Assembly: GCA_963813975.1 (NCBI GenBank)
Contig: CAWFAP010000006.1
Coordinates: 2,046,001 to 2,110,000 of the forward strand
Direction: 5' to 3'
DNA: 64,000 nucleotides
From: RYN-230 sp963813975
GTDB taxonomy: Bacteria; Actinomycetota; Actinomycetes; Streptosporangiales; Streptosporangiaceae
The notes beneath the pieces were generated by a model. The model had not been told where the DNA came from. It searched no databases and saw nothing but the letters and a program-made list of their open reading frames with translations. Positions 1 through 8,320 of this stretch are shown here, piece by piece (the first letter of the stretch is position 1; each line of letters begins with the position of its first letter). A program made the translations under genes and the position numbers.

Positions 1-679
1 TGTGAACCGGGACGCGGATGCGCGGCGCGACACCTGGCAGGTGCTCGTCCGGCCAGTTCGGCGCCTGGATCAGCTCGCGGACCGGAACCGGTGCGTACGA
101 CGCGTGCGCATGCTCGATTCCCTCCGCGGTGCGGGTGATCTCCGGCCCGAACATCACCTGATCCCGCTGGTCATACGGCAGGTCAACCGTCGCATCCGGC
201 GGAAGTGACGCGAGTGCCTGGGCCGGGCCGCCGGCCCGGATGACGGCACCCATGCCGGTGACCGACGCCCCGAGCAGGCGGAAGTCGGTGTCGGCCGCGG
301 CGATCATTGCGGCGATCATGCCGCCGATGGAGTGACCGACGAGGACGACTCCGTCGGCGGCACAGCCCGCGGCCGCCTGCGCGATCGCCGCGGCCAGCAG
401 CTGAGCGTGCCGGTCAAACGTGTTGTCGTCCGGCTCGAGCGCCGGACTGGCGCCGTAGCCGGGCCGGTCGAAGCTCAGCACGGAATAGCCCAGGCCGGCG
501 GCGAGATCCATGAACGATCCGTGACGCGAGCCTGCGACATCGAAATACCGCGCGTTGTAGGTCCCGCCGTGCAGGGCGGCGATGAGCGGCCTGCCCGGAG
601 ACGACGGCGGGCCGGCTGTCAGGGCCGAGATCGTCTGCCCGCCCACCGCGAACTCGATAGTGCCGCGCTCCTTCGCCAT
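1..679 (-). CDS. Alpha/beta hydrolase (C-terminus cut by window edge)
   Basis: The reading frame runs leftward from ATG at 677-679 and leaves the window without a stop, so about 226 N-terminal residues are seen. It shows the alpha/beta-hydrolase layout: an oxyanion-hole HGG at residues 37-39 and the nucleophile elbow GHSIGG with Ser117. The Asp and His of the triad would lie later, partly outside the window. A good ribosome site (AAGGAG) sits just before the start, inside the end of the upstream gene. The FAH-family gene stops at 682-684, only two bases before this start, so the two are surely co-transcribed and probably translationally coupled. The substrate is unknown; with a fumarylacetoacetate-hydrolase-type partner, a role in hydrolysing an ester, lactone or C-C bond in a catabolic pathway is reasonable. 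Confidence 0.85.
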   Translation of the reverse strand, partial: MAKERGTIEFAVGGQTISALTAGPPSSPGRPLIAALHGGTYNARYFDVAGSRHGSFMDLAAGLGYSVLSFDRPGYGASPALEPDDNTFDRHAQLLAAAIAQAAAGCAADGVVLVGHSIGGMIAAMIAAADTDFRLLGASVTGMGAVIRAGGPAQALASLPPDATVDLPYDQRDQVMFGPEITRTAEGIEHAHASYAPVPVRELIQAPNWPDEHLPGVAPRIRVPVH

Positions 680-681
680 GG

Positions 682-1548
682 CTATCTCCTTGAGGGGTGA
701 ATGAACGGGGCGACGAAATGGTGGCGCATCTCCCCGATGCCGTCGGCCCAGGTCACCAGCTCGTCGCCGATCTGCAGCAGGAGCGGCGGCTTGCGGGCCC
801 AGCCGATACCGCTCGGCGTACCAGTGAAGATCAGATCACCCGGCAGCAGTGGCAGCACCCCCGAGAGGAACTCCACCAGCTGAGGGATCGGGAAGATCAT
901 GTCGCCGGTGCGGCCATGCTGCATCTTCTGGCCGTTCACCAGGCAGCCGAGCGCGATATCGCCGGGATCGGGGAACTCGTCGGCCGTCACGAGCGCCGGG
1001 CCGATCGGTGCGAAGCCCGTGAACGACTTGCCCATGCTGAACTGCTGCGGCGGCGGGCCGGCGGTCTGCAACTCGCGTTCGGACAGATCCTGGCCCGCGG
1101 TCAGGCCGGCAATGTAGTCCCAGGCCCGCTCGGCGCGCACCCCCTCGGCCCGGCGACCGATGACAGCGACGAGCTCAGCCTCGAAATCGACCGACCCGGC
1201 CGGCCGTGCGATCGCACCGTGCGGACCGGTGACAGCGGCCGGGAACTTCGTGAACACCATGGGCCGTTCCGGCAGCGCCAGCCCAGCCTCCTCAGCATGA
1301 TCGCGGTAGTTGAGCCCGATCCCGAACACTTGTGGCGGGCGCGGAACGGGCGGCCCCAGCCGATCCCGTTCGATCTCGAAAGCCGCCGGCCCGTCGTAGG
1401 CCCGGGCCCAGCCGGAAAAGGCGTCCCACAACTCGTAGACCGGCTGGACGGCAGCCGGGAACCGGCCGCCGCTGGCCGTCTCGACGTCAACCCCGCCCTC
1501 TGGTCCCACGCCCAGCGTGAGCCGCCCCGCGACGTTATAGATGCGCAC
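682..1548 (-). CDS. Fumarylacetoacetate hydrolase family protein
   Basis: A 288-residue protein of the FAH superfamily, which comprises metal-dependent hydrolases, decarboxylases and isomerases acting on beta-diketo or oxo-acid intermediates of aromatic catabolism. Visible family hallmarks are GLNYRDHAEE near residues 79-88, the metal-ligand pair Glu123/Glu125 in FEAELVAVIG, Asp154 in TAGQDLSERE, and the closing FTGTPSGIG near 241-249. I chose the GTG at 1546-1548 because AGAGGAA lies six bases upstream; a GTG at 1570-1572 would add eight residues. It is the first gene of a two-gene unit with the downstream alpha/beta hydrolase. A second FAH-family gene lies at 34173. The exact reaction cannot be read from sequence. 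Confidence 0.85.
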   Translation of the reverse strand: MRIYNVAGRLTLGVGPEGGVDVETASGGRFPAAVQPVYELWDAFSGWARAYDGPAAFEIERDRLGPPVPRPPQVFGIGLNYRDHAEEAGLALPERPMVFTKFPAAVTGPHGAIARPAGSVDFEAELVAVIGRRAEGVRAERAWDYIAGLTAGQDLSERELQTAGPPPQQFSMGKSFTGFAPIGPALVTADEFPDPGDIALGCLVNGQKMQHGRTGDMIFPIPQLVEFLSGVLPLLPGDLIFTGTPSGIGWARKPPLLLQIGDELVTWADGIGEMRHHFVAPFIHPSRR

Positions 1549-1636
1549 GTCTCGTTCCTCTGTCCCGGACACCGGTCATTCTCGACCGCACGTGAAGCCG
1601 TCAGCGCCGGCCTGCCAGTCACCCTAGCTGATATAT

Positions 1637-1654
1637 GTGATAACAGGCAATCAC
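1637..1654. promoter_or_regulatory. Short inverted repeat upstream of the FAH/hydrolase operon
   Basis: An AT-rich island in the 275-base gap between the FAH gene and the convergent GNAT/GntR unit holds GTGAT-N8-ATCAC at 1637-1654. It lies about 90 bases upstream of the FAH start on the minus strand, with TATATC/TATCAC-like hexamers around it. The position and symmetry fit an operator for a GntR-type repressor such as the one at 2315, but this is inference only. Confidence 0.25.
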
Positions 1655-1823
1655 TGGATCCTGAGCCGCCCGGAGGGCCACCGGGTGCGGCGGCCGGGTG
1701 CGGCGACAGGGTGCGGCGGCCGGGCGCCGGACTGGGAGGCACCGATCATGCTCACGTCCCGTGACGGGGCCATGGACGCCGGGCCGGGCGGTTCGGTTTA
1801 CCGGCGGCCCGCCCGGCTGGGCG

Positions 1824-2318
1824 CTAGCTCCGCTGCCCGCCAGGACCAGCGGGGTCAGCCAGGGCGCGCAGGGCGGGGCCGGCGAGCCGGTTCACCGTCC
1901 AGTCATCCTTTTCCACCGCGCCGAGCGAGATGTAGAAGGTCCGGGCCGGGGTGTTCCAGTCCAGGACCGACCACTCCAGCCGGGGATAGCCGCGGGCCAC
2001 GCAGATCCGGGCCAGCTCGGCCAGCAGGGCCCGGCCCAGACCGGACCGGCGCTGGTCCGGCCGCACATAGAGATCCTCGAGGTAGATGCCGTGCTGGCCG
2101 GTCCAGGTGGAGAAGCTCAGGAACCACAGCGCGAAGCCCACGACCTCCCCCTCGTGGTCAGCCACGTGGGCGAACACGGCGGGCTGGTCGCCCAGCAGGG
2201 CGCGGCGCAGGTCCTCCTCGGTCGCAGTCACCTCGGCCAGCGCCTTCTCGTACTCGGCCAGGTCGCGGATGAGCCGGTGGATGGCCGGGATGTCGGCCGG
2301 ACTGGCGGCCCGGATCAT
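1824..2318 (-). CDS. GNAT family N-acetyltransferase
   Basis: A 164-residue GCN5-related acetyltransferase using acetyl-CoA to acylate an amine. The fold elements are visible: strand-loop EGEVVGFALWFLS near 57-69, the pantetheine-facing LEDLYVRPDQRRSGLGRALL at 80-99 (the Q/RxxGxG/A acetyl-CoA loop is RRSGLG), and WSVLDWNTPARTFYISLGA toward the end. The WNTPA/FYxxLGA signature and the LIRDLAEYEK start resemble the diamine (thialysine/spermidine) acetyltransferase branch, so a polyamine-like amine is a possible substrate, with moderate confidence. The start ATG overlaps the stop of the GntR gene by ATGA, so the two form one operon and the regulator may control it. Confidence 0.88.
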   Translation of the reverse strand: MIRAASPADIPAIHRLIRDLAEYEKALAEVTATEEDLRRALLGDQPAVFAHVADHEGEVVGFALWFLSFSTWTGQHGIYLEDLYVRPDQRRSGLGRALLAELARICVARGYPRLEWSVLDWNTPARTFYISLGAVEKDDWTVNRLAGPALRALADPAGPGGQRS

Positions 2319-3208
2319 GCGCGCATCCCCGCGCCGCCCGGTGCGGCTGCGGCGGGCTGGCCGTCGCCGGCCGGGTGGGCGCCATCCGGGGGAGCGGCGG
2401 GCGGCGCCGGGTCGGCCTGCACCGTGACCGGGAAGCGGTACCGGAGCCGGAAGCGGTCGGCCGCGATGACGATCTCCCCGGTCTCCACGGTCCGCTCATC
2501 CGCTCGGTGCGACCGCTCGATGAGCAGCACCGGGGAGCCGGCCGGGATGCCCAGCACGGCGGCCTCGGCCGAGAGAGCCGGCCGGACCGAGATCTCCTCT
2601 ACGACCTGGTCCACGCCGATGCCGATCGACTGCATGCGCTCCGTCACCCCCCGGCCCGCGAACGTGCCCTGTTCCGGGAAGGGCACCGGGGTCTGGGCGG
2701 TGGTGGCGGCCGGCTCGTAGCTCGTGGCCAGCTGCACCGGAGAGCCGTCCGCGCTCATCAGGTACCTGGTGCGGGTCACCAGCTGGTCGCCGTCGGGGAG
2801 CCGGAGCCGCCGGGCCACGTGGGCCGGCGCGGGCACGCGCTCGGACTGGTACTCCCAGGACAGCCGGGGAGCATGCCCGGCGGACCCCGTATCGGCCCGG
2901 TCGTCCGCCTCCAGAGGCGCGCCGTCCAGCCCGAACGGCGAGCCGGGGAAGTGCACCCGGTCATGCTCCAGGGGCGCGGCCACGGGCAGCCTGCGGACGT
3001 AGGATCCCGACCCGGCCCGGGCCTCGATGAGCCCCTCGGCCGCCAGGACCTGCAGGGCGTGCTTAGCCGCGGTCTCCCCGACGCCGTACCGGGCGATGAT
3101 CCCGTTGCGTGACGGGACCCGGGCGCCGGGCGCGAGCGCCCCGCCCCGGATCTGGTCGCGGAGATCCTCCAGCACGCGAAGGTACACCGGGTCGTTTGAG
3201 GCGCCCAT
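2315..3208 (-). CDS. GntR family transcriptional regulator (HutC/UTRA type)
   Basis: A 297-residue one-component regulator. The N-terminal winged helix spans about residues 8-72, including PGARVPSRNGIIARYGVGETAAKHAL and the wing GSGSYVRRL. After a linker of about 70 residues that includes an acidic stretch, a UTRA ligand-binding domain of the HutC subfamily follows, with features such as TRTRYLMSADGSPVQLATSYEP and RPALSAEAAVLGIPAGSPVLLIERSH. I chose the ATG at 3206-3208, just before the helix-turn-helix; a longer frame back to 3271 adds 21 residues without family match. It overlaps the downstream GNAT gene by four bases. The ligand is unknown. Direct repeats upstream (3284-3310) may be its own operator. 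Confidence 0.88.
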   Translation of the reverse strand: MGASNDPVYLRVLEDLRDQIRGGALAPGARVPSRNGIIARYGVGETAAKHALQVLAAEGLIEARAGSGSYVRRLPVAAPLEHDRVHFPGSPFGLDGAPLEADDRADTGSAGHAPRLSWEYQSERVPAPAHVARRLRLPDGDQLVTRTRYLMSADGSPVQLATSYEPAATTAQTPVPFPEQGTFAGRGVTERMQSIGIGVDQVVEEISVRPALSAEAAVLGIPAGSPVLLIERSHRADERTVETGEIVIAADRFRLRYRFPVTVQADPAPPAAPPDGAHPAGDGQPAAAAPGGAGMRA

Positions 3209-3283
3209 CAGACTTTGATCTTCCTGACGACAGTGCCCGGCCAGGCCGGCCGAGCCGCCATTGTGGCTCACCGGCCCCTCAAG

Positions 3284-3310
3284 CTGTGACCCTATACGGA
3301 TCCTGTGACC
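3284..3310 (-). promoter_or_regulatory. Direct repeat of CTGTGACC upstream of the GntR gene
   Basis: The octamer CTGTGACC occurs at 3284-3291 and again at 3303-3310, exactly 19 bases apart, in the gap between the GntR start and the O-methyltransferase stop. The spacing of about two helical turns and the location fit an autoregulatory operator or activator site. No firm -10/-35 pair was recognised. Confidence 0.3.
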
Positions 3311-3339
3311 ATAGCTTTGCCGGGCCAGACGGCGGGACG

Positions 3340-3996
3340 CTACTTCTTGCGGGCGACGGTGAGGCCGTCACCCACCGAGAGCATCGCGAGCTCCACCCGG
3401 TCGTCGGCCAGTGCGTGCTCGTTGAAGTCACTGATCGCCCGGGCGTCCGGGTCGGGATCGTCGTCGAAGATCCGGCCGTGCAGGAATGTGTTGTCCACCA
3501 GGATTATCCCGCCCGCGCGGGTGCGCGGCACGATCTCGTCCCAGTAGACGGCGTAGCCGGTCTTGTCCGCGTCGATGAACGCGAGGTCCAGCGACGCGTC
3601 CGCGGGCAGCGACCGGAGCGTGTCGGCGCCCGGCCCGAGCCGGAGCTCGATCCGGTCGGCCAGGCCCGCCTTCTGCCAGTACTCGCGGGCCAGGGAGGTC
3701 CAGTCCGCGTTGACGTCGCAGCACAGCAGGCTCCCGCCCGGGGCCAGGCCGCGGGCCAGGCAGATCGAGGAGTACCCGGTGAACGTGCCGACCTCGACGG
3801 CCCGGCGGGGCGCGATGAGCTGGCTCAGCAGCGTCATGAATGCGCCCTGTTCGGGACCGATCTGGAGGACCGTCCAGTCGGGGAACCGCCGGGCCGTCTC
3901 CTTCCTCAGCCCGTCCAGGACCGCATCCGGGGGAGTGGAGTGCGCGATGACATAGTCGAGAATCTGGGGATTGACATGCTCGGTTCCGGTAGCCAC
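3340..3996 (-). CDS. Class I SAM-dependent O-methyltransferase (COMT/CCoAOMT family)
   Basis: A 218-residue member of O-methyltransferase family 3 (catechol/caffeoyl-CoA O-methyltransferase-like). Motif I is RAVEVGTFTGYSS (65-77), motif II LCCDVNADW (91-99), and the metal/substrate site is AFIDADKTGY (139-148), with the second Asp-Asn pair in ILVDNTFLHG (165-174). Asp142 and the DN pair match the Mg-binding residues of the family. The start is GTG at 3994-3996; the open frame continues far upstream but antisense to the next gene, so only this start is sensible. The upstream gene on the plus strand begins 37 bases away, so the two share a divergent promoter region. The methyl acceptor (a catechol-like phenol) is inferred from the family. 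Confidence 0.88.
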   Translation of the reverse strand: MATGTEHVNPQILDYVIAHSTPPDAVLDGLRKETARRFPDWTVLQIGPEQGAFMTLLSQLIAPRRAVEVGTFTGYSSICLARGLAPGGSLLCCDVNADWTSLAREYWQKAGLADRIELRLGPGADTLRSLPADASLDLAFIDADKTGYAVYWDEIVPRTRAGGIILVDNTFLHGRIFDDDPDPDARAISDFNEHALADDRVELAMLSVGDGLTVARKK

Positions 3997-4032
3997 GCGC
4001 TCAACCGTAACCGGTTGGGGCAGGCTAGGAGC

Positions 4033-4557
4033 ATGCGGGAGAGCGACGCGGAACTCACCGGACTCCAGGCCCTGCTGGACACCTCGCTGGCGCAGGCCAC
4101 CGGGCACCTGAGGTCCATCGTCCGGCCGGGACGGACCCTGACCGCCGCCGAGCTGGTCCGGGTCATCGCGGGCATGTGCACGCTGGCTGTCAGCAGCGTG
4201 ACCGCGGCCGGCGAGCCACGGGTCAGCGGCGCGGACGGTCACTTCCTGCACGGGTGCTGGGTCTTCACCACCGCCCGTTCCTCGGCCAAGGCGAGGCACT
4301 TCGCGGCGCGTCCCTCGGTCAGCCTGGCCCACCTGCGCGGTGACGATCTGGGCGTGTTCACCCACGGCCGGGTGGAGGAGCTGAATCCCGTCACGGCGCC
4401 GCCGGACCCGCAGTGGCCCGGCATCCTGGACCATCTCACGCAGCATTACGGCAGTTCCCCGCTGAGCTGGGGAGACGTGGTGGGCTACCGGGTCCGGCCG
4501 CACTGGATAGTTGCCTATGCCGCGGACCCGGCGGCGCAGCTGGCCCAGGCGGGCTGA
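4033..4557 (+). CDS. Pyridoxamine 5'-phosphate oxidase family protein
   Basis: A 174-residue split-barrel flavin-binding family protein. After a helical N-terminus, residues about 45-140 carry the barrel: MCTLAVSSVTAAGEPRVSGADGHFL, WVFTTARSSAKARHFAARPSVSLAHLRGDDLGVFTHGRVEEL, and the late GYRVRPHWIVAYAADP. This is the arrangement of actinobacterial FMN- or F420-binding split-barrel proteins; which cofactor is used cannot be told, and true PNPOx activity is unlikely. It starts 37 bases from the divergent O-methyltransferase gene and ends 110 bases before lgt. Confidence 0.75.
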   Translation: MRESDAELTGLQALLDTSLAQATGHLRSIVRPGRTLTAAELVRVIAGMCTLAVSSVTAAGEPRVSGADGHFLHGCWVFTTARSSAKARHFAARPSVSLAHLRGDDLGVFTHGRVEELNPVTAPPDPQWPGILDHLTQHYGSSPLSWGDVVGYRVRPHWIVAYAADPAAQLAQAG

Positions 4558-4667
4558 GCGGCCGGGTCCGCGCCCGCCACCTGGGCCGCGTGGCGCTCCC
4601 CGCGGACTGCACGTCCGTAATCGCCAGCCGGATGGTGGCCCCGTGCCGTCGCGGTACGCTCGGGCGC

Positions 4668-5648
4668 ATGGCGTTGCGTTTCTACATCCCGAGCCCGCCA
4701 GTGAACGGGTTTCACGTCGGCCCGGCCTACATTCATTTCTACGGGCTGATGTACGTGATCGGGATCATCCTGGCGATCCTCATCACCCAGCGCCGCTGGA
4801 AGGCGGCGGGCGGCGACGCCGGGCTGGTCGGGGATGTCGCGCTGTGGGCCGTCCCGGCCGGCATCGTCGGGGGCCGGATCTACTTCGACCTGACCACCCC
4901 GAAGTACATCCCGCATCACTGGTACGGGGTCTTCGCCGTCTGGGACGGCGGGCTGGGCATCTGGGGTGGCATCGCGCTGGCCGCGGTCGTGGGAGCCTGG
5001 CGGGTCCGCCGGTCCGGGGCCAGTGTCACGCTGTTCATGAACGCCGTGGCCCCGGCGCTGCTGGTGGCGCAGGCCGTCGGGCGGGTGGGCAACTACTTCA
5101 ACCAGGAACTCTTCGGCGGCCCGACCACCCTGCCCTGGGCCCTGCATATCTCGCAGTCGTTCCGGCCCGCCGGGTACACGCAGTACGCGACGTTCCACCC
5201 GACCTTCCTCTACGAGTTCCTTTTCGACCTGCTCTGGGCCGCGGTCCTGGTCTGGCTGGGGCATCACCGGAACATCAGGCCGCCGGGCCTGTTCGCGCTG
5301 TATGTCGCGGGTTACTCAGCCTTCCGCATTGTCGAGGAGGCGCTCCGGGTCGACCCGTCCGAGCACTTCCTCGGGCTGCGGCTGAACATGTACGTGGCCA
5401 GCGTGCTGACCGTCGCTGGCATCCTCTGGTTCGCCTACTCGCAGCGGCGTGGCCGGCCAGCTGAGGAATTGCCGGCCCGGCGGCCGGATAGCGAGGACGC
5501 GGGCAGTGCCGGGCCAGCCGGCGGCACGGGCGAGCCCGGCGCGGGCCAGCCCGGCCCGGCGGAGCCGGGCTCAGCGGAGCCCGGTCCGGCGCAATCGGCG
5601 AGCCCGGCGGAGTCCAGTCCGGCCGGGCGCGCTACCGACACCGCCTAG
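4668..5648 (+). CDS. lgt: Prolipoprotein diacylglyceryl transferase
   Basis: A 326-residue integral membrane enzyme that moves a diacylglyceryl group from phosphatidylglycerol onto the lipobox cysteine of prolipoproteins, the first step of lipoprotein maturation. The signature GRVGNYFNQELFGGPT (138-153) contains the essential Arg and Asn; VWDGGLGIWGG (91-101) is the second conserved loop. Several membrane segments are visible between residues 20 and 275. The final 55 residues are a low-complexity Pro/Gly/Ser/Glu tail with repeated EPGS/EPGP units, common as a cytoplasmic extension in actinomycetes. I chose the ATG at 4668 because it gives the conserved N-terminus (LRFYIPSPPVNGFHVGP). The lipoprotein at 48234 is a possible substrate. 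Confidence 0.95.
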   Translation: MALRFYIPSPPVNGFHVGPAYIHFYGLMYVIGIILAILITQRRWKAAGGDAGLVGDVALWAVPAGIVGGRIYFDLTTPKYIPHHWYGVFAVWDGGLGIWGGIALAAVVGAWRVRRSGASVTLFMNAVAPALLVAQAVGRVGNYFNQELFGGPTTLPWALHISQSFRPAGYTQYATFHPTFLYEFLFDLLWAAVLVWLGHHRNIRPPGLFALYVAGYSAFRIVEEALRVDPSEHFLGLRLNMYVASVLTVAGILWFAYSQRRGRPAEELPARRPDSEDAGSAGPAGGTGEPGAGQPGPAEPGSAEPGPAQSASPAESSPAGRATDTA

Positions 5649-5676
5649 CGCCTGCCACCGGGCGAGTCGCTACTTG

Positions 5677-5714
5677 GTTCGATAATTCTGCGAATCTTGG
5701 CGCGTCTATCGAAC
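5677..5714. promoter_or_regulatory. Perfect 8-bp inverted repeat upstream of an uncharacterised gene
   Basis: GTTCGATA (5677-5684) is repeated in inverse orientation as TATCGAAC (5707-5714) with 22 bases between, in the AT-richer 142-base gap after lgt. It sits 77-114 bases before the start of the following gene and could be an operator or a long-loop hairpin. No T-run follows, so a terminator for lgt is less likely. Confidence 0.3.
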
Positions 5715-5790
5715 TTACGTTTGATCATTCTGTCATGCTTGATCCTGAGACCTCATCCGCAGTTCTACCGATGTGCAGGAGGCAACCCCA

Positions 5791-6336
5791 GTGGGCCAGA
5801 AGACGGTCAGGTTCAGCGACCTCAGCGGCGAGCTGATCACCAGGGACGACACGCTCGCCCGCATCGTGATCCACGAGCACCCCGAGCTCGGCGACAGCCC
5901 GGTGGAGATCGAGGCGATGGCCGACGAGGCCGCCGCGGTCGAGAAGGGGGCGCTCCGGGTGGCCGTGGTTGACCTCTACTTCCCGGGCGAGGACGAGCCG
6001 CGCCGGGTGGCCATGGAGGCGGCCGCGTTCGACGAGCTGGCCACCGACAAGCCGATGAGCGAGCTGCTGCTGACGGCCCGGCCCGCCCGGGCGGCCCGGC
6101 GGGCCAAGGCGGCCGCGCCGCGCGGCATCAACTACGACACGCTGGAGCACGCTGGCGAACCGCACAAGGGGCGGATCACCGATGCCGAGCGGGAGCTGGT
6201 CCGGGACCATATGGACGCGATCAACGAGCGCCTCGCCGCGCAGGGGCAGCGGACCATCGACGCGTCGGACCCCGAGCACGTGGCCCGGTACGGCCTCACG
6301 GGCCTGGCCGCGGCCCATGCCGCCCAAGGGGACTAG
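5791..6336 (+). CDS. Uncharacterised actinobacterial protein, charged, possibly DNA-associated
   Basis: A 181-residue soluble protein with no domain I recognise with confidence. The N-terminal half is acidic and beta-rich (KTVRFSDLSGELI, ALRVAVVDLYFPGEDEP); residues about 100-115 are Arg/Ala-rich (ARPARAARRAKAAAPRG); the C-terminal third is helical with a closing ASDPEHVARYGL. The general plan (acidic beta N-terminus, basic Arg/Ala linker, short helical C-terminus) is reminiscent of Lsr2-like nucleoid proteins, but I see no real sequence match. I chose GTG at 5791 because AGGAGG lies eight bases upstream; GTG at 5773 would precede that ribosome site. The gene stands alone between lgt and an MFS transporter. 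Confidence 0.7.
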   Translation: MGQKTVRFSDLSGELITRDDTLARIVIHEHPELGDSPVEIEAMADEAAAVEKGALRVAVVDLYFPGEDEPRRVAMEAAAFDELATDKPMSELLLTARPARAARRAKAAAPRGINYDTLEHAGEPHKGRITDAERELVRDHMDAINERLAAQGQRTIDASDPEHVARYGLTGLAAAHAAQGD

Positions 6337-6455
6337 CCCGCCTCGGCCCAGCAGACGGGTCTCATTCCGCACCTACCTTCCGCGGGTCCATAACAGCGGG
6401 AGCGAGCCTGGGCGGCTGACGTCGTCTCATATGCTGGACGCATTATGATCGGCAT

Positions 6456-7790
6456 GTGAGCTCGTCAGCACACCCCGGCGCCGCCGGGCCGTCCGGTAAC
6501 GCTCATCCGGGCGGCCGGCGCTGGGTGGCTCTGGCCGCGGGCCTGTTCGCGATGACCGCGGGCTGCACCTTCCAGTACGGACTGGCCTACCTGATCCCCG
6601 CTTTCCGGGCGGAGGGCCTGTCCCTGGAGCAGGCCGGCATCCTGGTCGCCTGTCCCACCGTCGGCCTGCTGCTCACCCTGGTGGCCTGGGGGGCGGCCGC
6701 CGACCGCTGGGGGGAGCGGCTGGTGCTCAGCGTGGGCCTGGCGCTGGCCGGGTCGGTGCTGCTGGCCGCGTCCACCGTGCACGGGACCGCCGCGCTCGGC
6801 GCCTGCCTGGCGGTGGCGGGGGCCGCCGGGGCGTCGGTCTACGCCGCGAGCGGGCGGCTCATCCTGGGCTGGTTCCCCGCACGCCAGCGGGGCCTGGCCA
6901 TGGGCATCCGGCAGAGCGCACAGCCGCTGGGCGTGGCCGTGGCCGCACTAGCGCTGCCCTCGATCGGCGCGCACGGCCGCCCCGCCGCGCTCACGTTCCT
7001 GGGTACGTTCTGCCTGGCCGCCGCGGCCCTGGTCGTGGCGGCCGTGCGGGATCCGGTGCGGCCGCCGGCCCTCGGGCAGACGCAGGGCGGCGGCTCGCCG
7101 TACCGGCGGGGTCGCGGCCGCAGAGGCCCGAACCGGACCAGCCCGAATCCGGCTGGCCGGAATCCGGCGAGCCCGCATCCGGCCAGCACGGTGCTGTGGC
7201 GGATTCACGCGGCCAGCGCGTTGCTCGTCGTCCCGCAGTTCGCGGTGGCCACGTTCGCCCTGGTGTTCCTGGTGGACGCGCACGGGCTGGAGCCCGTCAC
7301 GGCCGGTCGGCTGCTCGCCATCGCCCAGGCGTGCGGAGCCTTCTCCCGGCTCGGCGCGGGCGTGTGGTCCGACCGGGTAGGCAGCCGGATGCGCCCCATG
7401 AGGGTGCTCGCGGTGGCCACCGCGCTGATCCTCGCCGTGCTGGCGGCCGGGGCCGCTGTCCGCGCTCCCTGGGCGGTTGCCGCGCTGTTCGCCGCCATCA
7501 TCATCTCGGCCAGCACCAACGGGCTGGCCTTCACGGCGGTGGCCGAGCACGCCGGGCCGTCGTGGGCCGGACGGGCGCTCGGCATCCAGAACACCGGCCA
7601 GAACGCGTTCGGGGCGGTCACGCCGCCGGTCCTGGCCGCGGTGATCGGCGCCGTGGGGTACCCCGCCGCGTTCGGGATCGTCACGCTGTTCCCCCTGGCC
7701 GCCACGGTTCTGGTGCCTGTAGGCGGGGAACGCCGGGCCGCCGTACTGGCCGCCCGGGCCGCGGCCGGGGACGTCCCGGCTGGGCGTTGA
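6456..7790 (+). CDS. MFS transporter
   Basis: A 444-residue major facilitator. Twelve hydrophobic segments can be laid out, six before and six after a central hydrophilic linker (about residues 205-245) that contains a short degenerate repeat (NPAGRNPASPHPAS). The loop between TM2 and TM3 has the MFS motif A variant GAAADRWGERLVLS, and its echo after the linker is GVWSDRVGSRMRP. The start is GTG at 6456; no strong ribosome site precedes it. The profile fits a 12-TM organic-anion or drug/metabolite transporter of the MMR1/OPA-like type. Substrate unknown; the neighbouring genes do not help. Confidence 0.85.
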   Translation: MSSSAHPGAAGPSGNAHPGGRRWVALAAGLFAMTAGCTFQYGLAYLIPAFRAEGLSLEQAGILVACPTVGLLLTLVAWGAAADRWGERLVLSVGLALAGSVLLAASTVHGTAALGACLAVAGAAGASVYAASGRLILGWFPARQRGLAMGIRQSAQPLGVAVAALALPSIGAHGRPAALTFLGTFCLAAAALVVAAVRDPVRPPALGQTQGGGSPYRRGRGRRGPNRTSPNPAGRNPASPHPASTVLWRIHAASALLVVPQFAVATFALVFLVDAHGLEPVTAGRLLAIAQACGAFSRLGAGVWSDRVGSRMRPMRVLAVATALILAVLAAGAAVRAPWAVAALFAAIIISASTNGLAFTAVAEHAGPSWAGRALGIQNTGQNAFGAVTPPVLAAVIGAVGYPAAFGIVTLFPLAATVLVPVGGERRAAVLAARAAAGDVPAGR

Positions 7791-7899
7791 TCCTGCCCGC
7801 GCCCGCGGTGCATCATGGCCTCCTGGGCCAGGCGGCCCGGCAGAACGGAACACGGTGCGGTGGCCATGATGAGGATGACACCTGGCGGAGTCCCGGTCT

Positions 7900-8297
7900 G
7901 GGCCGTTGACCCCGGCGACAACACCGCCGCCGACGTCCTGGAGCTGACCGGCGGCGTGGGCGTGACGTCTCGATCGAGGCCGTCGGCTACCCCGGGATCC
8001 TGCTGACCGCGGCGTCGCTGGTCCGGCCGGGCGGCACCATCGCCAACATCGGCGTGCACAGCATCCCGGTCACGCTGCCCATGCAGGAGATGTGGATCCA
8101 GAACGTCACCGCGACCATGGGCCTGGTCAACGTGGTGCCCATCCCGACCCTGCTGAAGATGATAGCCAGCGGCCGCAACCCCGGCGAAGAAGATGGGCAC
8201 CCACTCTTTCACCTTCGCCCAGATGGACGATGCGTACGACGTGCTCAAGAACGCCGCCGAGAACTCCGCCCTCAAGGTGGTGATCACTCCCGCCTGA
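7900..8297 (+). pseudogene. Remnant of a zinc-type alcohol dehydrogenase (C-terminal half)
   Basis: Three reading-frame pieces give a recognisable medium-chain alcohol dehydrogenase C-terminus: AVDPGDNTAADVLELTGGVG (from about 7900), then IEAVGYPGILLTAASLVRPGGTIANIGVH and MWIQNVTATMGLV, then MGTHSFTFAQMDDAYDVLKNA ending in a TGA at 8295-8297. The frame breaks once near 7962 (one base short of a GTG-GAC junction) and once near 8187. The N-terminal catalytic domain with the zinc ligands is absent altogether, so this is a decayed remnant rather than a sequencing accident. It is followed by an inverted repeat. Confidence 0.75.
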
Positions 8298-8320
8298 TCC
8301 CGGCCTGCCACAAATCCTTT

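Noticed and set aside
1680..1730. Short direct repeats of GGGTGCGGCGGCCGGG in the gap upstream of the FAH gene
   Set aside because: Two to three imperfect short units in a GC-rich gap, with no sign of function; typical slippage.
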